This document shows positions 8,672 to 17,393 of a stretch of 64,000 nt of DNA, one piece after another (position 1 is the stretch's first letter; every line of letters starts with the position of its first letter). A program made the position numbers and the translations under genes. The notes under the pieces are model-generated. The model ran no database searches. It was not told where the DNA came from and saw nothing but the letters and a program-made list of their open reading frames with translations. Source of the stretch: Gilvibacter sp. SZ-19 (GTDB taxonomy: Bacteria; Bacteroidota; Bacteroidia; Flavobacteriales; Flavobacteriaceae); contig NZ_CP019333.1 in NCBI RefSeq assembly GCF_002163875.1, forward strand, positions 626,864 through 690,863. The letters are read 5' to 3'.

Positions 8672-10020
8672 TAGACGAAGAGCTTTTCTACCTTCTCCAA
8701 GGCCTGTGGCAAACAAGACACCACCACGCGATCTCCTTCTTTGATCTCAAAATCGCCAAGGGCAATGATCCCTTCGCCATCGCGAATTATACCGCCGATC
8801 ACAGCAGATCTTGGGAAGTCCAGCTCGCGGATCACTTTATTACACACGGCACTGTCTGGGTGAACTATGAATTCCAAAAGCTCCACATTCATATTGTTGA
8901 GTTTGGTGATCGCTACAACCTCCCCTTTTCTTATGTATCTAAAAATGGTATTGGCCGCTAAGAGCTTTTTGTTGATCAGGGTGTTGATTCCTATAGACTG
9001 TGAGAGTTGGAAGTAATCCATATTCTCTACAAGTGCAATGGTTTTCTTTACCCCGCGGGATTTGGCCACCAAACAACTCATAATATTGGTCTCTGAATTC
9101 CCGGTCACCGAAACAAAGGCATCCATATCAGAGATCGCCTCTTCTTCTAGAAGTTCCACATTGCGTCCGTCGCCATTGATCACCAAACAGCTTGGCACAT
9201 CGTCTGCGATTTCAAAGGCTTTGTCCTTATCGGACTCAATGAGTTTTACTTTAAACTTACTCGCACAAAGATCTCTAGCAGTCTTGTAGCCTATATTACT
9301 ACCACCTAAAATCATAACGTTCTTAAGGTCTTCCTTAACCTTACCTGCCATGGTGTAGATACTTTCCAGACCTTCTTTAACGGTGACAAAATACACCTGA
9401 TCGCCTTCTCTGAATTGGGTATCTCCTCTTGGGATAATGGTGTATTGGGTTCCGCTGCGCTGGATGGCAATAGGCACATAACTATACTGCTCGCTCACCT
9501 CAGCCAGATCGCGCACACTCTTACCCACAATAGAAGAGGTGCGAGACAGAATCAAGCCTACCATGGTCAAAGCGCCATCGTCAAATTCATAAGTATCGTT
9601 AAACCCACTTTGATTGAGCAGCAAACCAATTTCATTTGCGGCTAATGATTCCGGCGAGATCAACTCGTCTATACCTAAACTGGTAAAACCGATCTCATCC
9701 TTATTCTCAATGAATTCAGAATTGGAGATTCTTGCAATGGTGCGCTTGGCACCCAATTGCTTGGCCAGAACACAAACTGTGATATTTGTGGTTTCGCTGG
9801 AGGTCACACCGATCACCAATTCCGTATTGGCAACATCGGCATCTTTTAGCACCGAAATAGAGGTTGCATCCCCTTTCACTACACGGATGTCCAAATGCGT
9901 ATCTGCATACTGCAAACTGGAACGGTCTGTATCGATCAAAGTAATGTCTTGCGATTCAAAGGAAAGCAGTTTGGCTAAATGGAAGCCAACCTCGCCGGCA
10001 CCGGCTACTATAATCTTCAT
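8671..10020 (-). CDS. trkA: Trk potassium uptake regulatory subunit TrkA
   Basis: Cytoplasmic nucleotide-binding gate of the Trk system, 449 aa, with two RCK repeats. The first Rossmann motif is GAGEVGFHLAKLL near the N-terminus and the second is GGSNIGYKTARDL near residue 240; each is followed by a TrkA_C-type domain. It binds NAD(H) or ATP and controls TrkH opening. It is first in the trkA-trkH operon, and a perfect -7 element lies upstream. Confidence 0.95.
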   Translation of the reverse strand: MKIIVAGAGEVGFHLAKLLSFESQDITLIDTDRSSLQYADTHLDIRVVKGDATSISVLKDADVANTELVIGVTSSETTNITVCVLAKQLGAKRTIARISNSEFIENKDEIGFTSLGIDELISPESLAANEIGLLLNQSGFNDTYEFDDGALTMVGLILSRTSSIVGKSVRDLAEVSEQYSYVPIAIQRSGTQYTIIPRGDTQFREGDQVYFVTVKEGLESIYTMAGKVKEDLKNVMILGGSNIGYKTARDLCASKFKVKLIESDKDKAFEIADDVPSCLVINGDGRNVELLEEEAISDMDAFVSVTGNSETNIMSCLVAKSRGVKKTIALVENMDYFQLSQSIGINTLINKKLLAANTIFRYIRKGEVVAITKLNNMNVELLEFIVHPDSAVCNKVIRELDFPRSAVIGGIIRDGEGIIALGDFEIKEGDRVVVSCLPQALEKVEKLFV

Positions 10021-10043
10021 AGTCTACGAAAAGCGTACGGGGG

Positions 10044-10051
10044 CAAATTTA
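10044..10051 (-). promoter_or_regulatory. trkA promoter -7 element
   Basis: TAAATTTG on the minus strand, exact match to TAnnTTTG, 23 bases before the trkA ATG. A TTG at 10077-10075 on the same strand lies 23 bases further up, at the edge of the spacing known for Bacteroidota -33/-7 promoters. Confidence 0.55.
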
Positions 10052-10118
10052 CAGAAAATCTGTGGATTTGCACTCAAGATTAACAGCTTTGCAACAAGGC
10101 GATTGGGTCATTTTTGTG

Positions 10119-10126
10119 TATTTTTG
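10119..10126 (+). promoter_or_regulatory. ubiE-porT promoter -7 element
   Basis: TATTTTTG matches TAnnTTTG and ends 16 bases before the ubiE ATG at 10143. This argues against a start further upstream at 10062, since such a message would not include that codon. It is divergent from the trkA promoter. Confidence 0.55.
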
Positions 10127-10142
10127 CCCCCAAATTAATTGC

Positions 10143-10877
10143 ATGGCCAAGTCGGTTAACCCCTATAAGGATTCAGAGCTCAGCAAAAAAGCCCAAGTGG
10201 AGCAGATGTTTGACAATATCTCTAACCGCTATGACGGGCTAAATCGCGTGATCTCTTTGGGAATAGACCAGAAATGGCGCAGAAAAGTGGTGAATCTGGT
10301 TGTGGACCACAAACCCAAAACGGTTTTGGATATAGCGACCGGAACTGGCGATCTGGCCATAGCTTTCGCTCAGCGTATGGATCAGGCTAAAGTAACCGGC
10401 CTGGACATTTCGGACGGCATGCTCAGTGTTGCGCGTAAAAAGACAGCTTCTGCCTCCTTTGCCGATCGTTTGGAGTTTGTCAAGGCAGACTCGGAAGCCA
10501 TGCCCTACCCCGACAATCACTTTGATGCCATAACAGTATCCTTTGGGATCCGCAATTTTGAAAATCTAGAAAAAGGCTTAGCCGAGATTCTTCGCGTACT
10601 CAAGCCTGGCGGCTTATTCGTGGTTCTGGAAACTTCAGTTCCAGAAAAATTTCCTTACAAACAAGGCTATAAATTCTACTCAAAAGGTATCTTGCCGGTC
10701 ATTGGAAAGCTATTCTCCAAAGATAAAGTCGCCTACGGATATCTGTCAGAGAGCGCAGCGGCTTTCCCTTATGGAGAACGTCTCAACAATATTTTTGCAA
10801 AAATCGGGTTTAAAGAGACTGAAAATAAACCGCAAACTTTTGGTGTAGCCACTATTTACACCGCAACCAAAGCATGA
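10143..10877 (+). CDS. ubiE: Demethylmenaquinone methyltransferase (UbiE/MenG)
   Basis: SAM-dependent C-methyltransferase of the UbiE/COQ5 family, 244 aa. It carries the last step of menaquinone synthesis, methylation of demethylmenaquinone. Motif I VLDIATGTGDLAIAF, the D-E-A-MPY region of motif II and GIRNFENLEKGL are all present. Bacteroidota use menaquinone, so that substrate is inferred rather than ubiquinone. The ATG at 10143 gives the standard start (MAKSVNPYKDSELSKKAQ). The stop overlaps the porT start as ATGA. Confidence 0.93.
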   Translation: MAKSVNPYKDSELSKKAQVEQMFDNISNRYDGLNRVISLGIDQKWRRKVVNLVVDHKPKTVLDIATGTGDLAIAFAQRMDQAKVTGLDISDGMLSVARKKTASASFADRLEFVKADSEAMPYPDNHFDAITVSFGIRNFENLEKGLAEILRVLKPGGLFVVLETSVPEKFPYKQGYKFYSKGILPVIGKLFSKDKVAYGYLSESAAAFPYGERLNNIFAKIGFKETENKPQTFGVATIYTATKA

Positions 10878-11575
10878 GTAGAAAACTGATCCTCATATTG
10901 GCCTTAATCTTTTTGGCGCAGAGTGCACAAGCACAGCTTTTTAGCAAAGAGCGCTTGGCCAATCTAGAGACCTTTGACAAACGATTTTTAACCTGGGGAT
11001 ACTTTTTAGGGTTTAACCAATACGACTTTAAGATCGAATACGAAGGGCCACAAGCAGAGGATATCGTGATCGATCGTGTTGGCGGATTCAACGTAGGTCT
11101 TATTGGAGACATGCGATTAAACGAGCACATGAACCTGCGTTTGGAGCCGGGACTCTATTTTACCCAGCGCGACATTCGTTTTCCCGGTTTTGTAGAGGAA
11201 CGCGACATTTTGCGCGAGGTAAAGTCCACTTATATTCACGTGCCTTTACTGCTCAAGGTTTCCACAAAACGACTGAACAACTTTAAGCCCTTTATTGTGG
11301 GCGGAGTTTCTTCCGCTTGGAATTTATCGAGCAATAGTGACAATCCGCAGGACAACTCCGGAGGTGAATTCAGAATGGAAAGCACAGCACAATTTTGGGA
11401 GGTCGGATTTGGGATCGATTTCTACCTGTTCTATTTCAAGTTCACACCTTCTATCCGTGGAGTCTTTGCTATGAATAATGAGCTAATTCCAGACAATGAC
11501 CCAAATAGCCCTTGGACAGGCAACATAAGCTCCATGGGCACCCGAGGTATCTTTATCAATTTTACATTTCAATAG
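10874..11575 (+). CDS. porT: PorT-like outer-membrane beta-barrel protein (T9SS)
   Basis: 233 aa with a signal peptide (MSRKLILILALIFLAQSAQA then Q) and alternating amphipathic strands of an eight-stranded type porin fold, ending in an aromatic-rich terminal strand (NFTFQ). PorT (SprT in Flavobacterium) is required for type IX secretion and gliding. Its position directly after ubiE, sharing ATGA, is one I associate with porT in Flavobacteriia. A T9SS substrate is encoded at the right end of the window, so the system is in use. Family assignment rests on size, topology and context rather than on a diagnostic motif. Confidence 0.75.
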   Translation: MSRKLILILALIFLAQSAQAQLFSKERLANLETFDKRFLTWGYFLGFNQYDFKIEYEGPQAEDIVIDRVGGFNVGLIGDMRLNEHMNLRLEPGLYFTQRDIRFPGFVEERDILREVKSTYIHVPLLLKVSTKRLNNFKPFIVGGVSSAWNLSSNSDNPQDNSGGEFRMESTAQFWEVGFGIDFYLFYFKFTPSIRGVFAMNNELIPDNDPNSPWTGNISSMGTRGIFINFTFQ

Positions 11576-12287
11576 ATCGCTTGAACTCGCTGAGCAGTAT
11601 AGCAGTTGCTGTAGCTACATTGAGACTTTCTTGACCCGTTCCAAAGTTTGGAATGCTGAGCTTGGTAGCTATAACTGCTTCGGTCTTTGGAGAAATCCCC
11701 TGCCCTTCGTTGCCCATAACCAAAACCGCATCAGTTGGTAAGCTGCTTTTGTAAACCTGCTCCCCTTGCATAAAACCCCCATAAACAGGTAACTCTGTCT
11801 GAGCTAACCAAGCCGAGAGGTCTTCCAGATAATGCAATTGGACTCGAGCCAAACTTCCCATAGAGGCTTGCACAACTTTCGGATTATAACAGTCCGCAGT
11901 GGTTTGTGTGCAAACAATATGACCTACTCCAAACCAGTCCGATAGTCTGATTATTGTCCCTAAATTCCCTGGATCCTGTACGCCGTCTAAGGCGAGAATA
12001 AGGCCACTTTCTTGTAATGGAAAAGCCTCTTTTCTATCAAAAACTGCAAAGGCGGCATTTGGTGTTTTCTGATTACTGATCTTTTTGAGTTCTACTGCGG
12101 AGATGATCTCTGGAGCATAGTCCGAAAAAAGTGCTGGATCTGTGGTGAAAAGTTGCTGCAATTCCAAGCCTGCATCCAAGAGATCGCCAATGAGTTTGGG
12201 ACCTTCTGCTACGAAGACCTCTTCCCGGTCTCGGTACTTTTTCTGACGTAATGACGTTAGGTATTTGAGGGTGTTCTTGCTCAGCAT
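11562..12287 (-). CDS. TrmH/SpoU-family RNA 2'-O-methyltransferase
   Basis: SPOUT-class methyltransferase, 241 aa, cytoplasmic. The three SpoU motifs are visible: LDGVQDPGNLGTIIR (motif 1), LVMGNEGQGIS (motif 2) and SLNVATATAILL (motif 3), following an N-terminal substrate-binding domain (about residues 1-90). Such enzymes methylate ribose in rRNA or tRNA; the target nucleotide is not deducible. The last 14 bases overlap the end of porT in convergent orientation. Confidence 0.9.
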   Translation of the reverse strand: MLSKNTLKYLTSLRQKKYRDREEVFVAEGPKLIGDLLDAGLELQQLFTTDPALFSDYAPEIISAVELKKISNQKTPNAAFAVFDRKEAFPLQESGLILALDGVQDPGNLGTIIRLSDWFGVGHIVCTQTTADCYNPKVVQASMGSLARVQLHYLEDLSAWLAQTELPVYGGFMQGEQVYKSSLPTDAVLVMGNEGQGISPKTEAVIATKLSIPNFGTGQESLNVATATAILLSEFKRSIEM

Positions 12288-12387
12288 ATATCTGCAAATA
12301 ATACCGCTCCAATCAGCTATCCAACCTATAAAAAACCGACTATTTTCACAGTTTGCTAAATAAAGGCGGACTGTATAGGAAATAGTT

Positions 12388-12395
12388 TATTTTTG
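12388..12395 (+). promoter_or_regulatory. tamL promoter -7 element
   Basis: TATTTTTG, exact fit to TAnnTTTG, ending 18 bases before the TTG start of tamL. No TTTG is found at the usual -33 distance. Confidence 0.45.
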
Positions 12396-12413
12396 AAGTA
12401 ATCTATTGGCCGC

Positions 12414-14963
12414 TTGAAGCAACTTCACTCAAAAATAGTATTAATATTTGTTACGGCACTACTGCTGTATTCTTGTAATGCAGTAAAGCGGGTTCCTGAT
12501 GGCAAATACCTGCTGGTAGAGAACCAGATAAGCCTAGATGGCGAGCCGATAAAAGATCAGAATATCTACGCGCAACTCTCCCAGCGACCCAACACTCGCG
12601 TTTTAGGTATACCTTTCAGTCTTCACATTTATAATTTTGCCAAAAAGGACCCGGACAGTACTTTTCAGGAGTGGTTAGCTAAAAAACCGAAACGCGAAGA
12701 ACGTTTGTCCAAGAGACTTTCTGAAAAACAACTCTACGAACTTGAGCAATCTTATGTAGGCATCAACAATTGGATCAAAAAGATAGGCGAAGCTCCAGTG
12801 ATCATAGACGAGGCCAAACTCGAGAAGTCTCGTAAGCGCTTGGAACGCTATTACCGCAGACGCGGCTGGTTTAATACCGAGGCCAGCTACACCGTAGACG
12901 GTGACAGCACCCAACGCGCCAAAGTAAACTACAAGGTGGTGCGCTATAGACCCTATATAGTCGATTCTATAAAGACACAGATCAGTTCCCCCGTGGTGGA
13001 TTCCCTGTTCCAGCAGACCAGATCTCAGAGTTTTATCAAGGAGGGAGAACAATACAAGGCCGAGAACTTTGAAAACGAAATAGACCGATTGACCCTGCAA
13101 TTCCGCAACTCTGGACTTTACGATTTCGACACGGAGTATGTGACCTTTGAGGGCGATACGGTGGACACAGATCACAAGGCGCTTATCACCTATATCATTC
13201 CAGACAGAACTATTACCACTCCAGATAGCACCTATACCGAACCTTTTAAATCTTACAACGTAAACAAGGTGCGTATTGTAACCGATTACAGCTATTCAAG
13301 ACGGGCAGAACAGTTTACAGATAGCATTAATTATAAAGGATTTGAGCTTTACAGTTTTGATGGGCTCGATTACAAACCCAAGGCCATTACCGATGCCATT
13401 TCCATTAGCCCTGGGAAGGTTTTTCGTGATATCGATCGTTCATTGACCTATAACCAGATCAGTGACTTGAATGTGTTCCGCTACCCTACAATTGAATACA
13501 GTCCAGACCCGGACGACCCAGAGGGCAACGGACTAATTGCCAACATCTTGCTCTCGCCGCTTAAGAAATACAATTTGGACGTCAACTTTGACGCCTCCAC
13601 CTCTACGGTTCAAGAATTTGGGGTGGCTTTTAGAACCACCTTCTCTATTCGAAATGTGTTTAAGGGTGCGGAGACCCTTGAGCTTTCTGCACGAGGCAGT
13701 TTGGGTTCTTCTCAGGATGCTGCGGATGCGGACCAGCGCTTTTTCAACATCTCTGATGTGGGTGGAAATGCGGCCTTACAGTTTCCGCGAATTCTCTTCC
13801 CGCTGAATACAGACAAGATCATTCCTAAATTCATGTCTCCAAAGACACGGATAAGCACAGGAGTAGGATTTCAGAACAATATTGGGCTAGACCGACAAAA
13901 CCTGAATCTGGCCTTTAATTATCAGTGGGAACCCAGCCCGACCAAGACCTGGAACCTCAGTTTGGCAGACATCCAATATGTACGCAATCTAAATACGAGT
14001 AATTTCTTTAATGTATACCGGAGCTCTTTCGACATAGTGAACGACATAGCACAGGCCAGTGGATATGTGTATGCCGATCCGGAAAACCCGAGTTTGGGCA
14101 TTCCAGAAGAGATCGATCAGTTTATCAATGATGCCCTAGGAGATAATCCGGACGGCCTGGTTTTTACCCGTGATAATTTAGAGGAACTAGCCAGTGTGGA
14201 CGAACGTAGAGATCGCTTATCAGAAGACAATCTGATCTTTAGTTCTAGTGTAAGTTGGATCCGCGATTCGCGTGAAGACACTTACGACCTGAGCTTTACC
14301 CGCTGGCGATGGAAGTTAGAATCCGCAGGTAACTTCCTTTCTCTGATCACCGACTTGGCCAATACCGAAGTTGCAGAAGATGGAAACCGAAAAGCCTTGG
14401 GCGTGGAATTCTCGCAATACGTAAAAGGAGAGCTAGATTTTATTCGTCACTGGGAGGTCAACCAGAATGCGGTCCTTGCTGTGCATGCTTTTGGCGGTAT
14501 TGCTATCCCTTACGGCAACAGCAATAGTATTCCCTTTATTCGTTCTTATTTTGCAGGAGGTGCTAACGACAACCGCGGATGGCGTCCTTTTGATCTTGGA
14601 CCAGGTAGTAGCGGAAGTCGTCTAGATTTCAACGAAGCCAACTTTAAGCTCGCTTTTAATGCCGAATATCGTTTTACCCTATTGGGAGCTTTAAAGGGCG
14701 CTTTGTTCGTCGATGCAGGGAATATTTGGAATGTTTTAGATTCACAACAGGACGAGGCCTTTAGATTCTCAGGTTTTAGCGATCTTGGAGAATTGGCTGT
14801 AGCCAGTGGTTTTGGGATTCGCTATGACTTCGGATTTTTTGTATTGCGTTTCGACACGGGCTTTAAAACACACAACCCGGCGAGAGACCTTGGAGACCGT
14901 TGGTTCAAGGAATACAACTTTGCCAATGCTGTCTTTAATATAGGGGTGAATTATCCGTTCTAA
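12414..14963 (+). CDS. tamL: BamA/TamA-family outer-membrane assembly lipoprotein TamL
   Basis: 849-aa outer-membrane protein of the Omp85 superfamily with POTRA-type repeats in the first half and a C-terminal 16-strand barrel ending in GVNYPF. A lipobox (LLYSC, lipid-attachment C21) follows a short hydrophobic signal, the hallmark of TamL, the lipid-anchored TamA of Bacteroidota. The motif RVPDGKYLL just after the cysteine is typical. TamL works with TamB in outer-membrane protein and lipid transport; no tamB is in this window. The start is TTG at 12414, the only start codon ahead of the lipobox. Confidence 0.87.
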   Translation: MKQLHSKIVLIFVTALLLYSCNAVKRVPDGKYLLVENQISLDGEPIKDQNIYAQLSQRPNTRVLGIPFSLHIYNFAKKDPDSTFQEWLAKKPKREERLSKRLSEKQLYELEQSYVGINNWIKKIGEAPVIIDEAKLEKSRKRLERYYRRRGWFNTEASYTVDGDSTQRAKVNYKVVRYRPYIVDSIKTQISSPVVDSLFQQTRSQSFIKEGEQYKAENFENEIDRLTLQFRNSGLYDFDTEYVTFEGDTVDTDHKALITYIIPDRTITTPDSTYTEPFKSYNVNKVRIVTDYSYSRRAEQFTDSINYKGFELYSFDGLDYKPKAITDAISISPGKVFRDIDRSLTYNQISDLNVFRYPTIEYSPDPDDPEGNGLIANILLSPLKKYNLDVNFDASTSTVQEFGVAFRTTFSIRNVFKGAETLELSARGSLGSSQDAADADQRFFNISDVGGNAALQFPRILFPLNTDKIIPKFMSPKTRISTGVGFQNNIGLDRQNLNLAFNYQWEPSPTKTWNLSLADIQYVRNLNTSNFFNVYRSSFDIVNDIAQASGYVYADPENPSLGIPEEIDQFINDALGDNPDGLVFTRDNLEELASVDERRDRLSEDNLIFSSSVSWIRDSREDTYDLSFTRWRWKLESAGNFLSLITDLANTEVAEDGNRKALGVEFSQYVKGELDFIRHWEVNQNAVLAVHAFGGIAIPYGNSNSIPFIRSYFAGGANDNRGWRPFDLGPGSSGSRLDFNEANFKLAFNAEYRFTLLGALKGALFVDAGNIWNVLDSQQDEAFRFSGFSDLGELAVASGFGIRYDFGFFVLRFDTGFKTHNPARDLGDRWFKEYNFANAVFNIGVNYPF

Positions 14964-15028
14964 ATCCGTCAGCTAAAACGTTAGCGTTGATTCTTACTGC
15001 CACCAAGCCCATACCGTATATTTTTTGT

Positions 15029-15036
15029 TATTTTTG
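15029..15036 (+). promoter_or_regulatory. fbaA-accD promoter -7 element
   Basis: TATTTTTG fits TAnnTTTG and lies 30 bases before the fbaA ATG; no obvious -33 partner is seen. Confidence 0.45.
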
Positions 15037-15066
15037 CTACCCTAACCTATACTGAAAAACGTCTTT

Positions 15067-16134
15067 ATGAGTCATTCGATAAAACCGGGCGTAGCTACCG
15101 GGAGAGAAGTTCAGGAAATTCACAAACTAGCGAAAGAAAAAGGTTTTGCCATGCCAGCGGTAAACGTGGTAGGCACAAACTCTATCAATACTGTACTGGA
15201 AACAGCCGTTGCACTTAATGCTCCGGTTATTATACAGTTCTCTAACGGAGGGGCACAATTCAATGCCGGAAAAGGCCTTTCTAATGAAAATCAAAAATCG
15301 GCCATTGCCGGAGGAATCGCCGGAGCCCGACACATACACGAAATGGCAAAAGCTTATGGAGCAACTGTGATCTTGCATACGGATCACTGCGCCAAGAAGT
15401 TATTGCCTTGGGTAGACGGCCTTTTGGATGCCAGTGAAGCCCACTACAAGCAATTTGGCACCCCTTTGTACAGCAGCCATATGTTGGATCTGTCGGAAGA
15501 GCCAATCGAAGAAAATATCGAGATCTCTAAAAGATACCTAGAGCGTATGAGCAAAATGGGGATGACCTTAGAGATCGAATTGGGAATCACCGGTGGCGAG
15601 GAAGACGGCGTGGACAACTCAGATGTTGACTCCTCTAAATTATATACCCAACCAGAAGAAGTAGCTTACGCCTACGAAGAGCTCATGAAAGTGAGTGATC
15701 AATTCACGGTTGCTGCCGCTTTTGGAAACGTTCACGGAGTTTACAAGCCAGGTAACGTAAAACTAACTCCAAAGATCTTAAAGAACTCTCAGGAGTATGT
15801 ACAAGCGAAATTCGGAACCGGGCACAACCCTGTTGATTTTGTATTCCACGGTGGTAGTGGTTCTACCGTAGAGGAGATCCGCGAAGCTATTGGCTACGGG
15901 GTAGTAAAAATGAACATCGACACCGACTTGCAGTTCGCCTTTACAGAAGGTATCCGCGATTATATGACTGGGAATATCGATTATTTGAGAACCCAGATCG
16001 GAAACCCAGATGGAGCCGACGTGCCAAATAAGAAGTACTACGATCCACGCAAATGGTTACGCGAAGGTGAAGTGACTTTCCGCAAGCGTTTGGAGAAAGC
16101 TTTCGAAGACCTAAACAACGTAAATACCCTTTAA
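15067..16134 (+). CDS. fbaA: Class II fructose-bisphosphate aldolase
   Basis: Zinc-dependent aldolase of glycolysis and gluconeogenesis that interconverts fructose-1,6-bisphosphate with dihydroxyacetone phosphate and glyceraldehyde-3-phosphate. 355 aa, the length of the class IIA (E. coli FbaA) type. Visible landmarks: VILHTDHCAKK (catalytic Asp and zinc-ligand His), ELGITGGEEDGVDNS, FGNVHGVYKPG (zinc His), and FHGGSGST with VKMNIDTDLQ for phosphate and substrate binding. It is followed after three bases by accD, so carbon flow through glycolysis and fatty acid synthesis are transcriptionally linked here. Confidence 0.95.
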   Translation: MSHSIKPGVATGREVQEIHKLAKEKGFAMPAVNVVGTNSINTVLETAVALNAPVIIQFSNGGAQFNAGKGLSNENQKSAIAGGIAGARHIHEMAKAYGATVILHTDHCAKKLLPWVDGLLDASEAHYKQFGTPLYSSHMLDLSEEPIEENIEISKRYLERMSKMGMTLEIELGITGGEEDGVDNSDVDSSKLYTQPEEVAYAYEELMKVSDQFTVAAAFGNVHGVYKPGNVKLTPKILKNSQEYVQAKFGTGHNPVDFVFHGGSGSTVEEIREAIGYGVVKMNIDTDLQFAFTEGIRDYMTGNIDYLRTQIGNPDGADVPNKKYYDPRKWLREGEVTFRKRLEKAFEDLNNVNTL

Positions 16135-16137
16135 GAC

Positions 16138-17004
16138 ATGGCTTGGTTTAAAAGAACAAAGAAGGGGATCCAAACCCCAACCGAACTCAAGAAAGATGTC
16201 CCAAAAGGGCTTTGGTACAAATCACCGACCGGGAAGATCGTAGATGCAGAAGAGTTAGAAAAGAACTTTTACGTGAGCCCAGAAGATGGATATCACGTTC
16301 GCATTGGTTCTAAAGAATATTTCGAGATCCTTTTTGACGATAACAAGTTCAAGGAATTGGATAAGAATCTAGTCGCAAAAGATCCGCTGAAATTCGAAGA
16401 CACTAAAAAATACTCAGACCGTTTGAAAGACGCCCAAGAGAAGACCGGACTTAAAGACGCGGTTCGCACCGCTGTTGGAAAGTCTATGGGAGCAGACTTG
16501 GTTATAGCCTGTATGGATTTCCGTTTTATCGGTGGTTCGATGGGATCTGTAGTGGGCGAGAAAATAGCGCGTGCAGCAGATTACAGTCTTAAGAACAACA
16601 TTCCGTTCTTGATGATCTCTAAATCCGGAGGAGCCCGTATGATGGAGGCTGCCCTTTCGCTAATGCAGTTGGCCAAAACCTCTGCAAAATTGGCGCAGTT
16701 GGCAGAAGCAAAGATTCCTTATATCTCTTTGTGTACTGACCCTACTACCGGAGGTACTACCGCATCTTTTGCTATGTTAGGAGACATCAACATTGCAGAA
16801 CCGGGAGCATTAATTGGTTTCGCTGGCCCACGTGTGGTAAGAGACACTACTGGGAAAGACCTACCAGAAGGATTCCAATCTTCGGAATTTCTATTGGAAC
16901 ACGGTTTCTTAGATTTTATCTCCCACAGAAAAGATCTAAAGCGCAATATTAATCTCTATTTGGATTTGATTTTAAATCGTCCGCTTCGAGAAAAAACAGC
17001 TTAA
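16138..17004 (+). CDS. accD: Acetyl-CoA carboxylase carboxyltransferase beta subunit, zinc ribbon lost
   Basis: Carboxyltransferase beta chain, 288 aa, which with AccA moves the carboxyl group from biotin to acetyl-CoA to make malonyl-CoA. The crotonase-like core is intact: [31 protein letters not shown] and [11 protein letters not shown]. The N-terminal region that in E. coli AccD forms a Cys4 zinc ribbon aligns well ([15 protein letters not shown] ... [13 protein letters not shown]) but has no cysteine: ligands are replaced by S29, a deleted or T31 position, S47 and D50. It is in an operon with fbaA and ends at a strong terminator. Confidence 0.95.
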   Translation: MAWFKRTKKGIQTPTELKKDVPKGLWYKSPTGKIVDAEELEKNFYVSPEDGYHVRIGSKEYFEILFDDNKFKELDKNLVAKDPLKFEDTKKYSDRLKDAQEKTGLKDAVRTAVGKSMGADLVIACMDFRFIGGSMGSVVGEKIARAADYSLKNNIPFLMISKSGGARMMEAALSLMQLAKTSAKLAQLAEAKIPYISLCTDPTTGGTTASFAMLGDINIAEPGALIGFAGPRVVRDTTGKDLPEGFQSSEFLLEHGFLDFISHRKDLKRNINLYLDLILNRPLREKTA

Positions 17005-17008
17005 GAGA

Positions 17009-17034
17009 AAGGCACCCGATGGGTGCCTTTTTTA
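17009..17034 (+). terminator. Terminator of fbaA-accD
   Basis: AGGCACCC / GGGTGCCT stem (17010-17017 and 17021-17028) with loop GAT, followed directly by a T run. It begins five bases after the accD stop. Confidence 0.9.
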
Positions 17035-17047
17035 TTTACGTTATACG

Positions 17048-17089
17048 GACATCGAGTGTCCCGCCTTTGGCGGGATGTATCGAGATGTC
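17048..17089 (+). repeat. Dispersed palindrome family A, copy 2
   Basis: Same ends as copy 1 (GACATCGAGTG ... TATCGAGATGTC). The inner stem here is TCCCGCC / GGCGGGA around TTT, different in sequence from the other copies but again fully complementary. It is followed within 35 bp by a family B element. Confidence 0.8.
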
Positions 17090-17094
17090 ATTAA

Positions 17095-17345
17095 CATGAC
17101 CGCGTCTTACTTTTCTTTATGTTACTTTTTTCATTGCCAAAAAAGTGACCAAAAGGTCTAGCCACTGCGGAATCACTTTTTATTTCATAAAACCCCTCGT
17201 GCTTTCTGAGCCGTGCGCGGCTCTGCCGTCGATGCCTCACTCAAACATCCACTGGATGTTTGGTTTCTTCGAAACATCGTGAGCCAGTGCACGGTCTCGC
17301 ACCGAACAGCACTCAGTAGTGATGCGCAGCGGCGGGATTTTAAAT
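17095..17345 (+). repeat. Dispersed hairpin family B, copy 3 (long), carrying a nested family C element
   Basis: Begins near the stem GTTACTTTTTT / AAAAAAGTGAC (17121-17131 and 17139-17149, one G-T pair, loop CATTGCC), continues ACCAAAAGGTCTAGCC, AAACCCCTCGTG, CTGAGCCGTGCGCGGCTC and ends near GATGCGCAGCGGCGGG. The copy at 19193-19390 is almost identical, except that about 60 bases with the family C palindrome replace CTAT here. The 66-codon frame that crosses it is not considered coding. Confidence 0.8.
17237..17280 (-). repeat. Dispersed palindrome family C, copy 2, nested in family B
   Basis: Arms AAACATCC and GGATGTTT (17243-17250 and 17254-17261), with flanks CTCACTC and GGTTTCTTCGAAACATCG. 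It is the reverse complement of the copy at 7093-7152 with few changes. It interrupts the family B element; the uninterrupted version is at 19193-19390. Confidence 0.8.
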
Positions 17346-17393
17346 TGAGTTTTGTAACTTTTTTTACGGAATTACATACTAACCTAATAGTTA

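Larger units (their letters stand above)
17035..17393. other. 359-bp gap made of repeats A, B and C
   Basis: Between the accD terminator and the next gene almost every base belongs to the repeats listed separately. The last 50 bases (AT-rich, ending TAATAGTTA) may hold the promoter of the next gene, but no good -7 element is seen. Confidence 0.6.
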
